Below are positions 11,311-23,093 of a stretch of 64,000 nt of DNA, in pieces. How positions within the stretch are numbered: the stretch's first letter is position 1; each line of letters starts with the position of its first letter. The notes below the pieces were generated by a model. It had not been told where the DNA came from, did no database searches, and was given only the letters and a program-made list of their open reading frames with translations. Position numbers and translations under genes: made by a program. This stretch comes from Didymella arachidicola (Eukaryota > Ascomycota > Dothideomycetes > Pleosporales > Didymellaceae), in contig CM050001.1 of the NCBI GenBank assembly GCA_016630955.3, positions 372,001 to 436,000 of the forward strand. The letters are read 5' to 3'.

Positions 11311-13363
11311 ATGCTCCGGACGCTGGTTACGCGTTCTTCGAGACTCCTCTCGATACATGGTGAATGTCGTCGCGGTATTCTCACCAAAGCGTACCGCCAG
11401 GGACCAACCGAGGTTTGTGGGGGAGCTCTTGAGCTTGGACACCACTGACACCGACAGCCTCCGCTCCTCGAACAGACCATACCCGAACACTTTGCAGGAA
11501 TAGTAAGACAATTCGGCGACCGCAACGCGTAAGGGCGCACTCTACAATCTTTGCAAGGAGCACTCACTGATTCCCCGCGGACAGTGTTGTCTCCCATCAC
11601 CAACGCACGATCCTCACGTATGACACGCTCGACCGGGACTCCAATGCCCTCGCTAGAGGCTTGCAGAAGAGGGGCGTAAAAAAGGGGGACAGAGTTGCCG
11701 TGTCATTGGGCAACAATGTCGAATTTGCTACGGTGTGGCACTTTCGCAGAACAAGCATAATAGTATACTAACATGTGCGCAGACCACCTATGCCCTCTTC
11801 AAGCTGGGCGCGATCCTGGTGCCATTGAACCCAGCCTTCAATGCACCCCAAGTCCTTTCCGCACTCAACCACCTCGAAGCCGGCCACCTCATCATCGGCG
11901 CCGAAACGAATCTCCCGCGCAAAGACCCTCGATCGAACATCCCTCTCCTGACGCACCTCGTGCCAGACCTGACTGGGTCGAACATCCAGTCCGAGCTCGT
12001 GCCTTCACTGAGAAATGTTATTTTGGTAGACAATGCACAAGGAAGGATTGATTGCGCGATATACAGAAGCACAACACGATACGAGCACGTCTTCGAAGAT
12101 GGCGGAGAGGGCAGCGCGCTGGAAGAACAAGGCTTGGATTCGAACGACATCGTGAATATCCAATTCACTTCAGGGACTACTAGCATGCCCAAGGCGGCTT
12201 GTCTGAGCCATCGGAGTATCCTGAATAACGGCAAGAGCATCGGTGACAGGATGCTCTTGACTGAAGACGACCGCGTCTGCAGTCCTCCTCCTCTCTTCCA
12301 GTAGGTACAGAGACATTTGGCTTCTCTTAATCTACCACTGACACAATGTGTAGCTGCTTTGGCTGCATTCTCGGTTACATGGCTACTGCGACCCATGGCT
12401 CGTCCATCATCTGGCCCACCGAAGCCTTCAACCCGCTCGCCACTCTTGAAGCCGTACGGGAATACAAAGCCACAGCCCTCTACGGCGTGCCCACGATGTT
12501 TGTCGCTGAACTCGATCTCCTCGCTCACGGCGCCGTGCCCCGAGATGGCTTCGAACACCTACGCACTGGCATCGCAGCCGGATCCTCGATACCTGCAGAG
12601 CTGATGCGCAAGCTGCACAAGCAACTGAATCTGACCGAGTTGACCATCTGCTACGGTATGACGGAGACAAGTCCAGTCAGCTGCATGACGACAACGGACG
12701 ACCCGATCGAGAAGCGCATCGACAGCGTAGGGCGGCTGCTGCCCCACGTACAGGCCAAGGTGGTTGATCCGAGCGATTGGTCGCGCACGCTGGACATAGA
12801 CGAGCGAGGCGAACTTGCTGTGAGCGGATACCTACTCATGAAAGGATACTGGGGCGACGAGAAAAAAACGTCTGAAGTTATGGTCGCTGATGACAATGGT
12901 GTCATGTGGATGCACACTGGCGATGAGGCGGCGATGGACTCTGACGGGTACGTCCGCATCACTGGGCGGATCAAAGATCTCATCATCAAAGGTGGCGAGA
13001 ATATTCATCCTCTCGAAGTGGAGAACTGTCTGTTCGCGCACCCTGCGATACGCGAGGTCAGCGTGGCAGGACTGCCCGATGAGCGGTATGGCGAGGTCGT
13101 CGCAGCATTCGTGGTGAAACACGAGGGAGACAAAGGGCGAGTCACAGCTGACGATGTGAGAAGCTGGGTTAGGGAGAAGCTGAGCCATCACCTTGGTACT
13201 TCCATTCAGTGCGATTATTGGATTCCGGCAGTCGCTGACATCTCCAGTGCCAAAGTATGTCTTCTTTGTACAAGACTACCCGAAGACGCCGAGCGGAAAG
13301 ATCCAGAAGTTCAAGCTCAGAGAATCAGGTATCAAGTGGCTGCAAGAGGGACAGGGCCTATGA
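11311..13363 (+). CDS. Acyl-CoA synthetase, AMP-binding, mitochondrial type (ACSF2-like)
   Basis: Six exons (11311-11412, 11458-11528, 11585-11732, 11783-12300, 12354-13195, 13248-13363) give about 598 aa. The start at 11311 is chosen because it yields an Arg-rich N-terminus (MLRTLVTRSSRLL) that looks like a mitochondrial presequence and leads in frame into PPLLEQTIPEHFAGIVRQFG. Adenylation motifs are all present: FTSGTTSMPKAA (ATP-binding loop) near residue 235, YGMTETSP, the hinge segment GRIKDLIIKGGENIHP near 484, and the C-terminal PSGKIQKFKLRE near 578 that holds the catalytic Lys. The enzyme should activate a carboxylic acid through an acyl-AMP to an acyl-CoA. The sequence is closest in style to medium-chain ACSF2-like ligases; the related SidI-type ligases are an alternative. 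No peroxisomal SKL ending is present. The last intron was needed to recover the A10-type lysine motif. Confidence 0.85.
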
Positions 13364-13507
13364 AAATCTTCCCAGGCATAAAAAGTCACACAATATGCAT
13401 ACGATGCACGGCTCTCGAGATCACTAACGGCAGATTCGAGTAGAGGAGCAAGGCGGTCTTAAGGGTGCAGCCTCACATGTGCCGTGTATGGACTGGAGTA
13501 TCAGCGC

Positions 13508-13963
13508 TCAAGTAGAACCATGAACCTCATCCCCTCCAACGGCCCCCCAAACTGCTCTCTCCGTCAACGAGGCTAGCTTTCCACTTTTCTCGTCCACCAC
13601 AGCGAAGAAGAAGCACTCATAGAATGTCTTTTGCCCACTCAAATCCAGAACACCAGTCATCCTTGCTGCGAGCTGATTGCCATCGCGAAGAAACTCCTCG
13701 CTGGGGAGCTTCAGTCCTAGTTGGCCAACATGTTTATCGTGAACTTACACCTTTGGCTCGTAATCCGTGATCTTTCCACGCCAGGCTTCGAGACTTGCAA
13801 ACCACTCTTCGTACGAGTGGCGCTTGCCATTGATGATATGATAGAAATCGGGCGTCACTGTTGCTTCAGCGTATGCTTTTGTTTCTTCGGGAGAGGTGGT
13901 GCAGAGCGCGTTTTTCATGGCGAGCTGGAAGCCAGCGCGGATTGAGAAGTCGTAATCTGACAT
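13508..13963 (-). CDS. SnoaL/NTF2-like domain protein
   Basis: Two exons on the minus strand (13963-13749 and 13700-13508) give about 135 aa. The intron is 48 bp with a GTAAGT donor and a CCCCAG acceptor; other acceptors a few bases upstream break the frame. The protein starts MSDYDFSIRAGFQLAMKNAL, contains TVTPDFYHIINGKRHSYEEW and continues EEFLRDGNQLAARMTGVLDL. This is the one-domain cone-shaped NTF2-like fold of small fungal SnoaL-like proteins. Such proteins serve as isomerases, hydrolases or binding proteins, so no reaction can be assigned. It converges on the acyl-CoA synthetase, with about 145 bp between the two ends. Confidence 0.72.
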
Positions 13964-14260
13964 GGTGGGGATGATGGAAAGGGCCCTCAGAGGGTTGTGA
14001 AAGGATGTCGTTCATCATGGGTCACTATTTGGTGACCGCAAGGCGGGGTCATGCTAAGGCGTCCAAGATTGGCCTGTTTGGAGCTGGCCCCAGGCTGACG
14101 TGAGAGGCCTGATTCCCTCATTGCTTCCATGCAGGTCTTGGGAGAAGTGTAGTAAGGTTTTACTACGCAAGGCGTAACGCCTCAGCCAAATCATATGTTG
14201 ATGACAGATGAGCTCCGGCCATACAAATCTATCATACATGGCCACAACACAGTTACTCTT
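13964..14260. other. Intergenic, no gene recognised
   Basis: This stretch lies between the SnoaL-like gene and the end of the thioredoxin-like gene, both on the minus strand. I see no coding signal or repeat. Confidence 0.4.
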
Positions 14261-14854
14261 CTATGAGCTTCCCACCCTCTTCGCCAACGTCTGTACAACG
14301 CTCTTCAACAGCATGACATCAGCGCCTCTCACCTGCTCAACACTCTCCTCCACGCCCTTCCTCTCGACTTTGACCGTCGTCGGCCTCCCATCCTCGAAGA
14401 ACAGAAACGTTGGCATAGCCGTGATCCCATACTTCTGCGCAACCTCCTTCACGTGATCCACGTTGACTTTGGCGAAGGCGAGCTGGCCTTGCACGGCGTG
14501 GTCATCTGCAAGCTTAGAGAAGATGGGCGCGATGGCACGGCATGGAGGGCACCAGTCTGCGTAGAAGTCGACGGCAACGTACTTTGATGACTTCAGGATG
14601 ATCTCAACGTCGGCTGGGGCTTGGGCTTTGGTGACTTTGCCGGATGTCTCTGGGATGGGGCTGCGGTCTGCGAATGCAGCCTGTGGGATGTCAGTGCAAG
14701 ACGCCTCAGATCCGTAATCAGATGGTGATAGTGAGAGACAAAGATTGGTGCCGCTGGCGCTTCGTGCTGCGCTTTGAGATGGTTCAGATCAACTTACAGG
14801 CCCGAGCACGAGGATGATCACTACACCAATGATAGCATAGAATATCGGATGCAT
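14261..14854 (-). CDS. Membrane-anchored thioredoxin-like protein (WCPPC)
   Basis: Two minus-strand exons (14854-14798 and 14680-14261) encode about 158 aa; the intron is 117 bp, longer than most here. Exon 1 encodes a hydrophobic N-terminus (MHPIFYAIIGVVIILVLGP), which is a signal anchor rather than a cleavable peptide. Exon 2 holds a thioredoxin fold with VAVDFYADWCPPCRAIAP (redox cysteines about 63 and 66), FAKVNVDHVKEVAQKYGI and the cis-Pro loop AMPTFLFFEDG. The active site is CPPC rather than the classical CGPC, which is expected to shift its redox potential. A thiol-disulfide reductase facing the lumen of an organelle or the cytosol is likely; topology cannot be decided by eye. The gene is divergent from the HET gene, 282 bp away. 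Confidence 0.8.
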
Positions 14855-15136
14855 CTTTCAGATTGCGATGAGTTGACAAGGACGCACGCAGACGATGTTC
14901 TTCCAGTGGTCATGACACAACACGTGGGCGCCTCCGGGAGTTGCTAGAGGAAAGAGCCGCCAGTGCGAGCGCCTCGCCTGCGCAGGGCAACCAAGTGGGG
15001 CGAGGCAACGCCAGCCTCTTGTCATTGCCTTCTTGCATTCGAATGTGCCAGAGCCACGTACCACTGCTATTCGTCCACTTATCTGTGCAAGCACAAGCAA
15101 TCTGCTAATCCACTGCAGCGCACCCAATATCATGCC

Positions 15137-16801
15137 ATGCCCACCGACCTGATGTACCGCCACCAACCCCTGCAGAGCGAGGACGACTTTCGTCTAATGC
15201 GCATCAACCCCGGCCGCTTCGAGTGGGAAACCGTGCATTGCGAGATTCTTCATTATCGCAGAACGGCCAAGAATTTGCCTCCATTTGATGCGCTATCCTA
15301 CGTCTGGGGAGATCCTTCCAGACCTGCAACAATACATGTTGGGTCACGCCAGCTTTATGTCACACAAAACTGCTTCGCTGCAATACGCCGCTTACGACGC
15401 GAAAATGAACCAAGACTGGTTTGGATAGACGCAATTTGTCTAAATCAAGAAGACGACCAAGAGAAGACGGTACAAGTTCGTCGCATGGGCGAGATATACC
15501 GTTTGGCGGAAACGGTCATCGCGTTCCTTGGGGAGGAAGATGATGTCAGCAAGGTTGTCTGGGATTTTGCTGAGGCTACAGACCAAGAGTACTTGTGGTC
15601 GCCAGATCTGGAGGTTTCAGAAGTCGTCGAAGCTGCTGTCAGAAGTGTTCTGAAACGCGTTTGGTTCAGCCGCATCTGGGTGTTACAGGAGGTGTACCAA
15701 GGCCAATCCGGAGATTTTCCTCGGACTCTTGTCATGTGCAGTGATAGACTGCTCGACTGGTGCGATTTTGCCTGTATTTGTGAGAGCTTTGAGTACTGGT
15801 ATCGGCCGTTCGTCATCACAATGGGAAGACGTCTGCAGACAAGCCTTTTTGAAACGCTTTGCCGGACGCGAGTCTCGAAAGCGACTGACCCCAGAGATAA
15901 GCTCTTTGCCATTATACCCCTTTTGACTGATGACGAGGATCTCGCCGTTGCTCTCACTTTATCGTATAGCCAGACCACGGAGTGGATATACACTCAAATA
16001 GGCCTATACCTTTTACGTAGATACCAGCTCAACGTCTTGTCTCCGGTACGATACCCACATCTCCGATATCCCAAGCTAGCTTCCTGGATCCCCGACTGGA
16101 GCCAGGCTCACGATACATACCTTTACAAAGGACAACTTGTGGAGAGACGTGAGCCAGAATGTCCGTTCTACTCCGTTACCTTCCAGCCCTATTCGGGAAA
16201 CTCTTCGAACAGAAGTCACGAATTCCATCCAGTACTTACAGTTAACGGTGTCCAGCTTGGGCGTATCATCTCCACCGGAAAAGTACTTAATCTTGAGACG
16301 TCTCCGCATGCCTGCATGCAATTCATCCAAGATTTCACGCGAGGTCGGAAGGCATGTCAGAGCTCGGTATACATGCCTACTACATTCGTACAAAGCAGTG
16401 GGTGGAGCGATGTCGATGACTGGTGCCCTTGCTAACAGGCAACAGCGACGGTAACGCAAAATTTTGGCAACATCTTCCCCACTGATAGTACAGCTGACAA
16501 CTTGGAGTTGTGGACACATTACGTGCAAAGATGTAGACTGTTTCACGACACCTTCGATCAGATTGGTCTTGCCCCAGCTGAGGCCATGGCAGGTGATGTG
16601 GTTTGTGCTATCTCCGAGGCTTTCAATATTTGCATCTTTCGACCTCGGCCTTGCGGTGGGTATACATTGATCAGTGGAGACTGTGTGACAACAAGAGCAA
16701 ATGAGGATCATCTGGAATTGCTCAGGGATGGGTTACTCCAGAATTTTATTGCTAAGCTGGGTGCCGAGCATTTGGTCGTAGAGTCATTCGAGCTGTACTG
16801 A
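15137..16801 (+). CDS. Heterokaryon incompatibility (HET) domain protein
   Basis: I use the ATG at 15137 (MPTDLMYRHQPL); the frame extends upstream but without domain content. Exon 1 (15137-16366) and exon 2 (16439-16801) join in phase to give about 530 aa. The HET domain occupies roughly residues 40-220 with all its hallmarks: PFDALSYVWGDPS, RLVWIDAICLNQEDDQEKTVQV, EIYRLAETVIAFLGEED and SRIWVLQEVY. HET proteins trigger incompatibility cell death or related innate responses in filamentous fungi. There is no NACHT, WD40 or ankyrin part, so this is a short HET-only form with a C-terminal region of unknown role (DTFDQIGLAPAEAMAGD...). The intron (72 bp, GTATAC donor, CTAACAG end) is the least certain point. 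Without it the frame stops at 16435, giving a C-terminus of 23 other residues. Confidence 0.82.
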
Positions 16802-19045
16802 TCCAATAACGGTACAGCTGAGACATCATTCTATCAACGGTCGGATCATCAGACAGATGATATATACAACAACCTTTAGAAGCTAGAAGGAGTTGTAGTA
16901 CAGTTGTCTTGCGGGAAATTTGTAGCTTCCCAAATACAGTTGGCTATTAATCTATACACTAACGGGATGGGGAGTTCTCAGGCAAGGTATGATGCACTCT
17001 GTCCAAGAGCATATTCGGACAAGTATGGAAGCATTAGCTGTCACCGCGCTGAACGGTTTCAGCGCTGGAATACTCGAGTAACACTGACACTCTGCACAAA
17101 CTCAAAGCCGTCTCTAGCGGTGAGATACCGAGAATGCCGAGCAATGCGCAATGACGTCGCAAGAAGGTACGCTTTGCCCTGCATCTCAGTACGGGAGCGC
17201 TAAGTTTAGTCGAGTACTTTTCAACGCGCAAGAAGCTTGTATCGTGAAGTTCTGGACCAGTCTGGTCAATAGAGAGCTTTGAGATGCTTGTGCTTAAAAC
17301 TTCTTCATATAGAAACAGAATCCACATTGTGGGGTCGAGCATGTGCGCAGCAGGCATCGATGACTGAATCGGGCATTGAGTATTATACGAAGGAGCCTGC
17401 CCTGTATCGTGTACTATTACAAGTACACTGATCGACATGTAGGGCATGAGGGATGTGGTATAGGATCGGTTAGCTATCAATAGAAGAGCCATCTTGAGCC
17501 TGTGCATGATAGTTGACTGATGCAACATGTACGGTGACACGAGGCTGCATGCATGCGCCTGAAGTTTGGGGAAGCTGGGCAGCTGGTCAGGGCAGGTTCC
17601 CGGTTTTGAAGCGCGAATTCTCTCTACGGAAACGGGGGTCGAGTCGTTCTACTTCGGTGTGTGGACGAACTTACTGTGTTAGAACAACGTACACCACCAC
17701 TCTGACAAAGCCAGGCCACCGCCGGTTATCGGGGGTTTTCCCGAGTCAGGGTCTGCTTAATTCCGAAGGGATTGATGGCGCAAGTATGGCCTTCCCTGTT
17801 TGCGCTTCAGAGGAGTAGTTGGTGTGTTCAGGTATTGGTGGAGTGCCTCACAAGGTAGAGTACATGCAATGCTGTCGACGTCACCCTACGATAGACAGCC
17901 CCAGGATGAAGCTGCAAGATGGAGTCCGAATTCCATCATGATCTGTCATTGCGCCGTGTTCTCCTCGACTCTCTCACGAGACTCAAACACCAAGGCTGGC
18001 CCTCATGAGAAATGCCCCTCGCTTGCTTCTTGGCGCGCTCTAAGCCGGGCTGCTCGGCCCTGACGGCGCCACAACGTCATAGCTTTGAGGACACCAAAGC
18101 GACCCATTGTTTACCACGTCTCTGGCAGGATTCTGTCATTCCCGATCCACCGCAAATGCCATGATCGATCGAGAGGCCCTTCCAGACCCTGGGGTCGTTA
18201 CAGGTCTCGAAGCAAATAAATTACCGTCTGACCCACTTCGCCAGGTAGCCTCGTGGCCGAGATGGAAGTTTTATTTCTTCTTGTGGGGACACTGGGGAGT
18301 TGACGACAATGGAGAAAAGATGTGCGATCCTACGGTCAGGCATTGAATGATGCGCGGGTTGCGCTCGTGGCGCTAATGAGAGAGACACGGTATGGACAGC
18401 GCAGAAATAAAGGTATTGAATGAAATGTCGCAAGTCGCGATTGCGATTGCCAAGCAGGTCGCACGGAGTTTGAAAGTGAAGTACAAGGGACGCTTCAGAG
18501 CCAACGGTCATATGTTGGTGTAGAAGAGGGCTTGTGTGACATGTTCGTACTACTCCGAGGCAGCATTCCGAGGGAGAGAACCGCATGCCTTCCTCATGTG
18601 CCGGATCCTTGTGGCCGATGCACATGCATGTCGACCACGTAATGTGGCAGCACCATCACCAGATGAACTAAACAGCTTGGTCACAGAGAGAAACAACGTT
18701 TGCGTGATTGTAGTGCGAAGATCTTCTGATTGATTGTAATCCATACGTAAATCTCCTCACAACCCTCCGCGGACCTGCTGTACGTGCACATCGTGGCATC
18801 TGCTTGCTCTTCGATGATTCCAAGGATCCGTCTCATACGCTGCGCCCTGCGCAAGCCCTATTCCAACAAGTAGTGTATCATACAATCCCAAAAAAAAAAT
18901 GCGCCGTATCAAATGCAAATCCAGGTGTTGCCCTGTCAAAGGATGAAAGATTATCCAGGAGAAAATGGTAGTGTGCGGGAGACACTGTCGCTAATGTTCA
19001 AAATGATCGCTCATACAAGTCGTTACAAGTCGGTCGTTTCGATAA
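16802..19045. other. Gene-poor region, no gene recognised
   Basis: Open frames here (up to about 168 codons on the minus strand at 17034-17540) lack any family motif and look like chance frames. No tRNA or clear transposon was found. Confidence 0.45.
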
Positions 19046-19264
19046 TCACGACGCCCTTGTCGCAGCCGAGTTCAGTTGCTTGAGCGATGCAAAAGATGAC
19101 GTCATCGCTGAGTACTGAGCCATTTGTCTCGAATCCGCGGAAGAAGTCGAAGATGTGCTGCTGGAACGTGTTTGGAGGTTGAGAGCGATGCAGTCACTGC
19201 ATCGGCTCCCATTTGCGTTGCAGCGTCCACGGCATCCGCGTTCGTAGTTGGCACAGGAGAACAT
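19046..19264 (-). CDS. Small Cys-rich conserved-type hypothetical protein
   Basis: I read a 72-aa protein starting at the ATG at 19264 (MFSCANYERGCRGRCNANGS). Five cysteines fall in the first 26 residues (C4, C11, C15, C22, C25), followed by a Ser/Thr-rich tail. The longer open frame upstream (to 19501) reads as low-complexity leader, so I take it as untranslated. I recall short fungal proteins with a similar opening of a Cys-x6-Cys-x3-Cys kind, but I cannot verify this here. There is no signal peptide, which argues against a secreted effector. The Cys pattern suggests a small zinc-binding knuckle. Function unknown. Confidence 0.5.
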   Translation of the reverse strand: MFSCANYERGCRGRCNANGSRCSDCIALNLQTRSSSTSSTSSADSRQMAQYSAMTSSFASLKQLNSAATRAS

Positions 19265-21824
19265 TGTGTCTGGTGGGTGGATGGATAGTGCTGAGGTGGA
19301 TGGTATGTGTGTCGAAAGTGTAGTGTGAGGGTTTGACGTGGACAAGGTTGATGTGTGTCTTATTTGATGATATTCGAGTGTCTGGATGGAGATGGATCTG
19401 GGAAGGGGACGGTGGAATATATGTGCCCAGGCCGAGTGATACCGGATGTTCAATGATGTAGGCCTCGAGACTCGCAGGTGTTCACGTCCGTCAACCGGCA
19501 AAACTGCTCTATTAGATAGCGCGACTGGTATTGGTGTGCCTCGGGCGTATGCAATGTGGGTCGCTTAGCCAATCAATGCCCGGTGGGCAGTAGCGTCGTA
19601 ATCTCGATGAATGACAAGAACTCGGGGGAAGAATGACGAGCCTTTTATATATGAAGAGACCGCTGAAATAGAGGGTACTGTGAGATGTTGAATGCTCGAA
19701 CGTGTCCAGGGTCCCGGTCTCTTATCTGGTCGAGAGGGTCGAAATGCTCTGAAATGAAGGGGCTCATTTGGGCCGAGTCTCTCAAGGCAGAGGCCCAAGC
19801 GCTTTTCCAGGGTTCAACGGCAGCACGCTCTCAGCGCGCACGCATGCACTTCGCCCGGTCGTTCTCTCTTTCCGCTTTAACCCCGTTGGCGCCGAAGCTG
19901 CTGCATACAGTCCTCCTATCTATCCCCATATTCCGGTCTCCATGACGCCTCAGAGAGGCTCAGCGATCAACTACTCCGGCGCCAAAACTCGCTACATGCA
20001 GCAGGCTTCTGTCGGTGTCTAAATTCACCGCGACGTGCAGTATTTCGCGCTCCACATGCTTAGGATGACGGTGGAATGCTCGCAAGGTTAATACTAGAAG
20101 ACAAGCGACCGTTGTGAGTACATCAAACAGCCTTACCTAGACCACTGTGGGCCTCCACCTTCGTGCCTCAGGCTTTCCAAGTGCCAAGACTCATGGAAGT
20201 GCCCAAGAGCCGTTCGAAAGGCGCTCGAAACAAGCTACAAGTGTTGAGCTGACCGCGCTACAACTGACGCGTCACAGCGATTAATATGATTGTGTGCGCG
20301 AATTGTCTGGCTCACACAAGGCCTGCTCCAATCAGCGTTGACCTTCAGCACCTCGACGCTGAAACACCCTTAACAGTCACCCAGCGCACAAGGAAAATTG
20401 AGATCTGTGCTCGGCTTTCGACGATTGAAGATCTCATGATCCTATCGGTGATCATTTTGCCGCGTACACGTACTTGGCTCCACTGCTGCAATTCCTACGA
20501 GCGCGAGCTTAGATTTGAGGCTGCTTACTCACGTTGAGTTGTTCCCGCAAGTCCATTCGGGTTTTGTAAGCACCGAACATCCAAAGTTTAAACCCTCAAA
20601 CTTTAAGAGTCTTCCGTCCGAACCCAGCCTTGCCGGAGCTTCCGGCAGCGCCGTTACTAAGGACCAGCGGTATAGTGGTTTAGACCCAATGCTTCCCTAG
20701 CAATAAGTGCCCAATGTCGAATGTCTGGAACTCATAAATCTGCAACGAGCATCATCTGTCCCCTGTCGTTCGAGCCTCCACAGCCGTGTCGCGGGTTGTG
20801 GGTCGTTGATCGAGATACGGGCGGGTCGATCGAATTTCGACATGTATCAAATGTTGAAACATCGAACATCGTTCCAGTCTGGAACCTAGTCTGAAGAAGA
20901 GCTACACAAAGATGACGTTGAAAAAGACTGCCCGCGACATGCTCATCTTGCACCGCTATTCGTAGAGAGTAGACCACTTAGTCCATAAGGCTTTGCTCTG
21001 CGCAAATTGCAGGGTATGTGTCCTACAGATATGCATCGGAAACACAGCGCTCTCTTCGGGAGATGCTCTTAGTATGTAACAATGGCACGGGTTAGAAGAC
21101 TGGCGAGTCAAGTGGTGTCCATCAAACTTGATAGGCCGTTGCACCATTCCTGGGACTTGGTCCACAAACAGTCCATCGAATTTCGATGGAAAATGAAAAC
21201 AACCGACACCTGTTCTCCCATGAGCTGAGAATTCGTTGATGGAAGGTCACAGACGCTGCGTCTGCAAGAATTTCTTTGTCGACTCAGGCTCGATACGTTC
21301 TACGAGACACAATAAAATCGACTACAAACGCTCCTACGAATGGTTCTGTCCGTCACATCAACCACGACGGTGAATGATAGAGATTCGTAGCTAGTCTTGC
21401 CTTCGTAATTAGGTGTAGCGGGCACTGTCTGTTGCTAGCGCTGACATAATAGTTCTCCTTGGCGTACTCCCTCTGAGCATGTACCATCCTTCAGACTTTG
21501 AATATATGCTCAACATTGCAACTCAACCATACAAAGGTCGAAAGGATAATAGTCGTCATTGTCAGAGAGTCGAACTATGCTCACTGCGTCTATCTGTTGC
21601 AGTATTTGGCATCATATTAGCCGATGACCGCTCTCGAGATTTGAGCTTCCCGATGCGGGTAAATCATCTTACCTGCATGTAGGCTAACTCCATGAGATGA
21701 GTTGCACGGTCAGCTTACCGGCGTATAAGTTCGAGATACTCTCAATCTATGTAGAAGACACGACAGAATCGCAAGGTCTGTAAATCCGATCGATTGACCA
21801 CAAAATACTCACTTACAAGGCGCC
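19265..21824. other. Gene-poor region, no gene recognised
   Basis: Only short frames without motifs are present. A tRNA-like A-box string near 20669 is not accompanied by a B box. No repeat family was recognised. Confidence 0.45.
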
Positions 21825-22688
21825 ATGTCGAGGACTACACTCACGAACACTAAAACGCCGAATCCCTCGAATCCGTCGTCGCTCAAGCCTCGGTATGAGA
21901 TCCGTCAATTGGAACCCAAGCATATTGAATGGGCGGCTGCCATCGTGAGCCACAGCAACAGCTTTTGCTCTACAGTATGGCCATATCTGTATCCAGAGAA
22001 CGATGGGAAGAAGGCAATCCAATTGGCTCTTGACGCAGACTATCTTGTTCGACACCAGATCGATAGCGGTCTGTCCTTTGGTGTATTCGACACCGAATAC
22101 GTTTTCAAGCGCGAGGAAAGCAAACCAACGGCTGGCAAGCTGTATTGGGACCTCTCGGAGCCGAGCGTCATGAAAGAGCAGGGTCTCAAAGGTGAAGCTG
22201 AGAGGCTTCTAGAGCAGATGGATTTTCCTCTCGTTAGTGTGGCGCTTTCGTACGATGCGTACAACGCCCTAGACATGAGTAAGATGGAGCCGCTCATTGC
22301 GGCTCTGCCGCATTTTGGGATTGTGTATCACACCCTCGAGGAAGGTGATAGCAGAGATCCTGAGAGCTGGAAAGCAAAGGGGCCGAACGAAGTCTTGTTC
22401 CGCAACGCGACATCGACACGCCAGGATTACGAGGGCGAGGGCATCATGGCTGCTCTGGCGCGCTGGTTGATGCGCGAAGCTGCAACCAAGGGCTACAGAG
22501 GTATCCAGATCGAGGCATTGGCTGATGCAGTCATTCATGTCTGGAGTACTGCTGAGCCTCCATTCAAGGGTGCGGTGGTCAGCGAGTTCCACACTGATAC
22601 GTGGAAAGACAAAGAGGGGAAACTGGGATTCGCTCCGGCGCATCAAAGAATTGCGAAGGTGTATGTCGATCTCAAGCCGCAGGCATGA
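21825..22688 (+). CDS. GNAT-like acyltransferase family hypothetical protein
   Basis: This is a single-exon frame of 287 aa starting MSRTTLTNTKTP. The body opens YEIRQLEPKHIEWAAAIVSH, which is the usual first strand and helix of fungal GNAT-like proteins. A later segment (RQDYEGEGIMAALARWLMRE) resembles the acetyl-CoA-binding region, in which a Gly-rich turn precedes an amphipathic helix. The following GYRGIQIEALADAVIHVW fits the last strand and helix. The canonical Q/RxxGxG/A pyrophosphate loop is only partly kept (YEGEGIM), so catalytic activity is uncertain. No substrate can be proposed. Stretches of more than 2 kb without recognised genes lie upstream. Confidence 0.68.
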   Translation: MSRTTLTNTKTPNPSNPSSLKPRYEIRQLEPKHIEWAAAIVSHSNSFCSTVWPYLYPENDGKKAIQLALDADYLVRHQIDSGLSFGVFDTEYVFKREESKPTAGKLYWDLSEPSVMKEQGLKGEAERLLEQMDFPLVSVALSYDAYNALDMSKMEPLIAALPHFGIVYHTLEEGDSRDPESWKAKGPNEVLFRNATSTRQDYEGEGIMAALARWLMREAATKGYRGIQIEALADAVIHVWSTAEPPFKGAVVSEFHTDTWKDKEGKLGFAPAHQRIAKVYVDLKPQA

Positions 22689-23093
22689 GACGGTAGACAG
22701 GACGATGACGGTGCTTTTATTGTTGCATGAATCATTATTTACATGACTGCGCATCATCTATTCGAAATGCTTGAGACTCGCACGCGTCTACCATCTGTTG
22801 CGTTTGCATAGTAGCAAAGTACTCAAAACACAGCATCGGAGGGAGTCTTGGTCATCTGATAGCACAGCAACAACTACTCTCTCACCTGTCCGGCTGTCAT
22901 CCGAATGTCCGTGATGGAAGATCGCTCGGCGAGATTGCGGAAGCCGCGAAGTGGGCTGCGGGGTCCACAACTTCAGATACGTCACAAGCTCCGCAAGAGG
23001 ATGTAAGAAATCTTCAAGTGCGGCACGCTTTGCCCGTCAATTGACTTAATAATTGTTGCATCCTCGTCGCAAAGCTCAGCAGAGTTAAACACC
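22689..23093. other. Intergenic, no gene recognised
   Basis: This gap holds the promoter of the ABM-domain gene. Nothing else is seen. Confidence 0.4.

Noticed and set aside
17034..17540. 168-codon minus-strand frame in the gene-poor region.
   Set aside because: No domain, signal or splice structure, and composition looks random.
20660..20720. tRNA-like string (GCGGTATAGTGGTTTAGAC) suggesting a tRNA gene.
   Set aside because: No B box of the GGTTCGANNCC type follows at the right distance and no acceptor stem can be paired.
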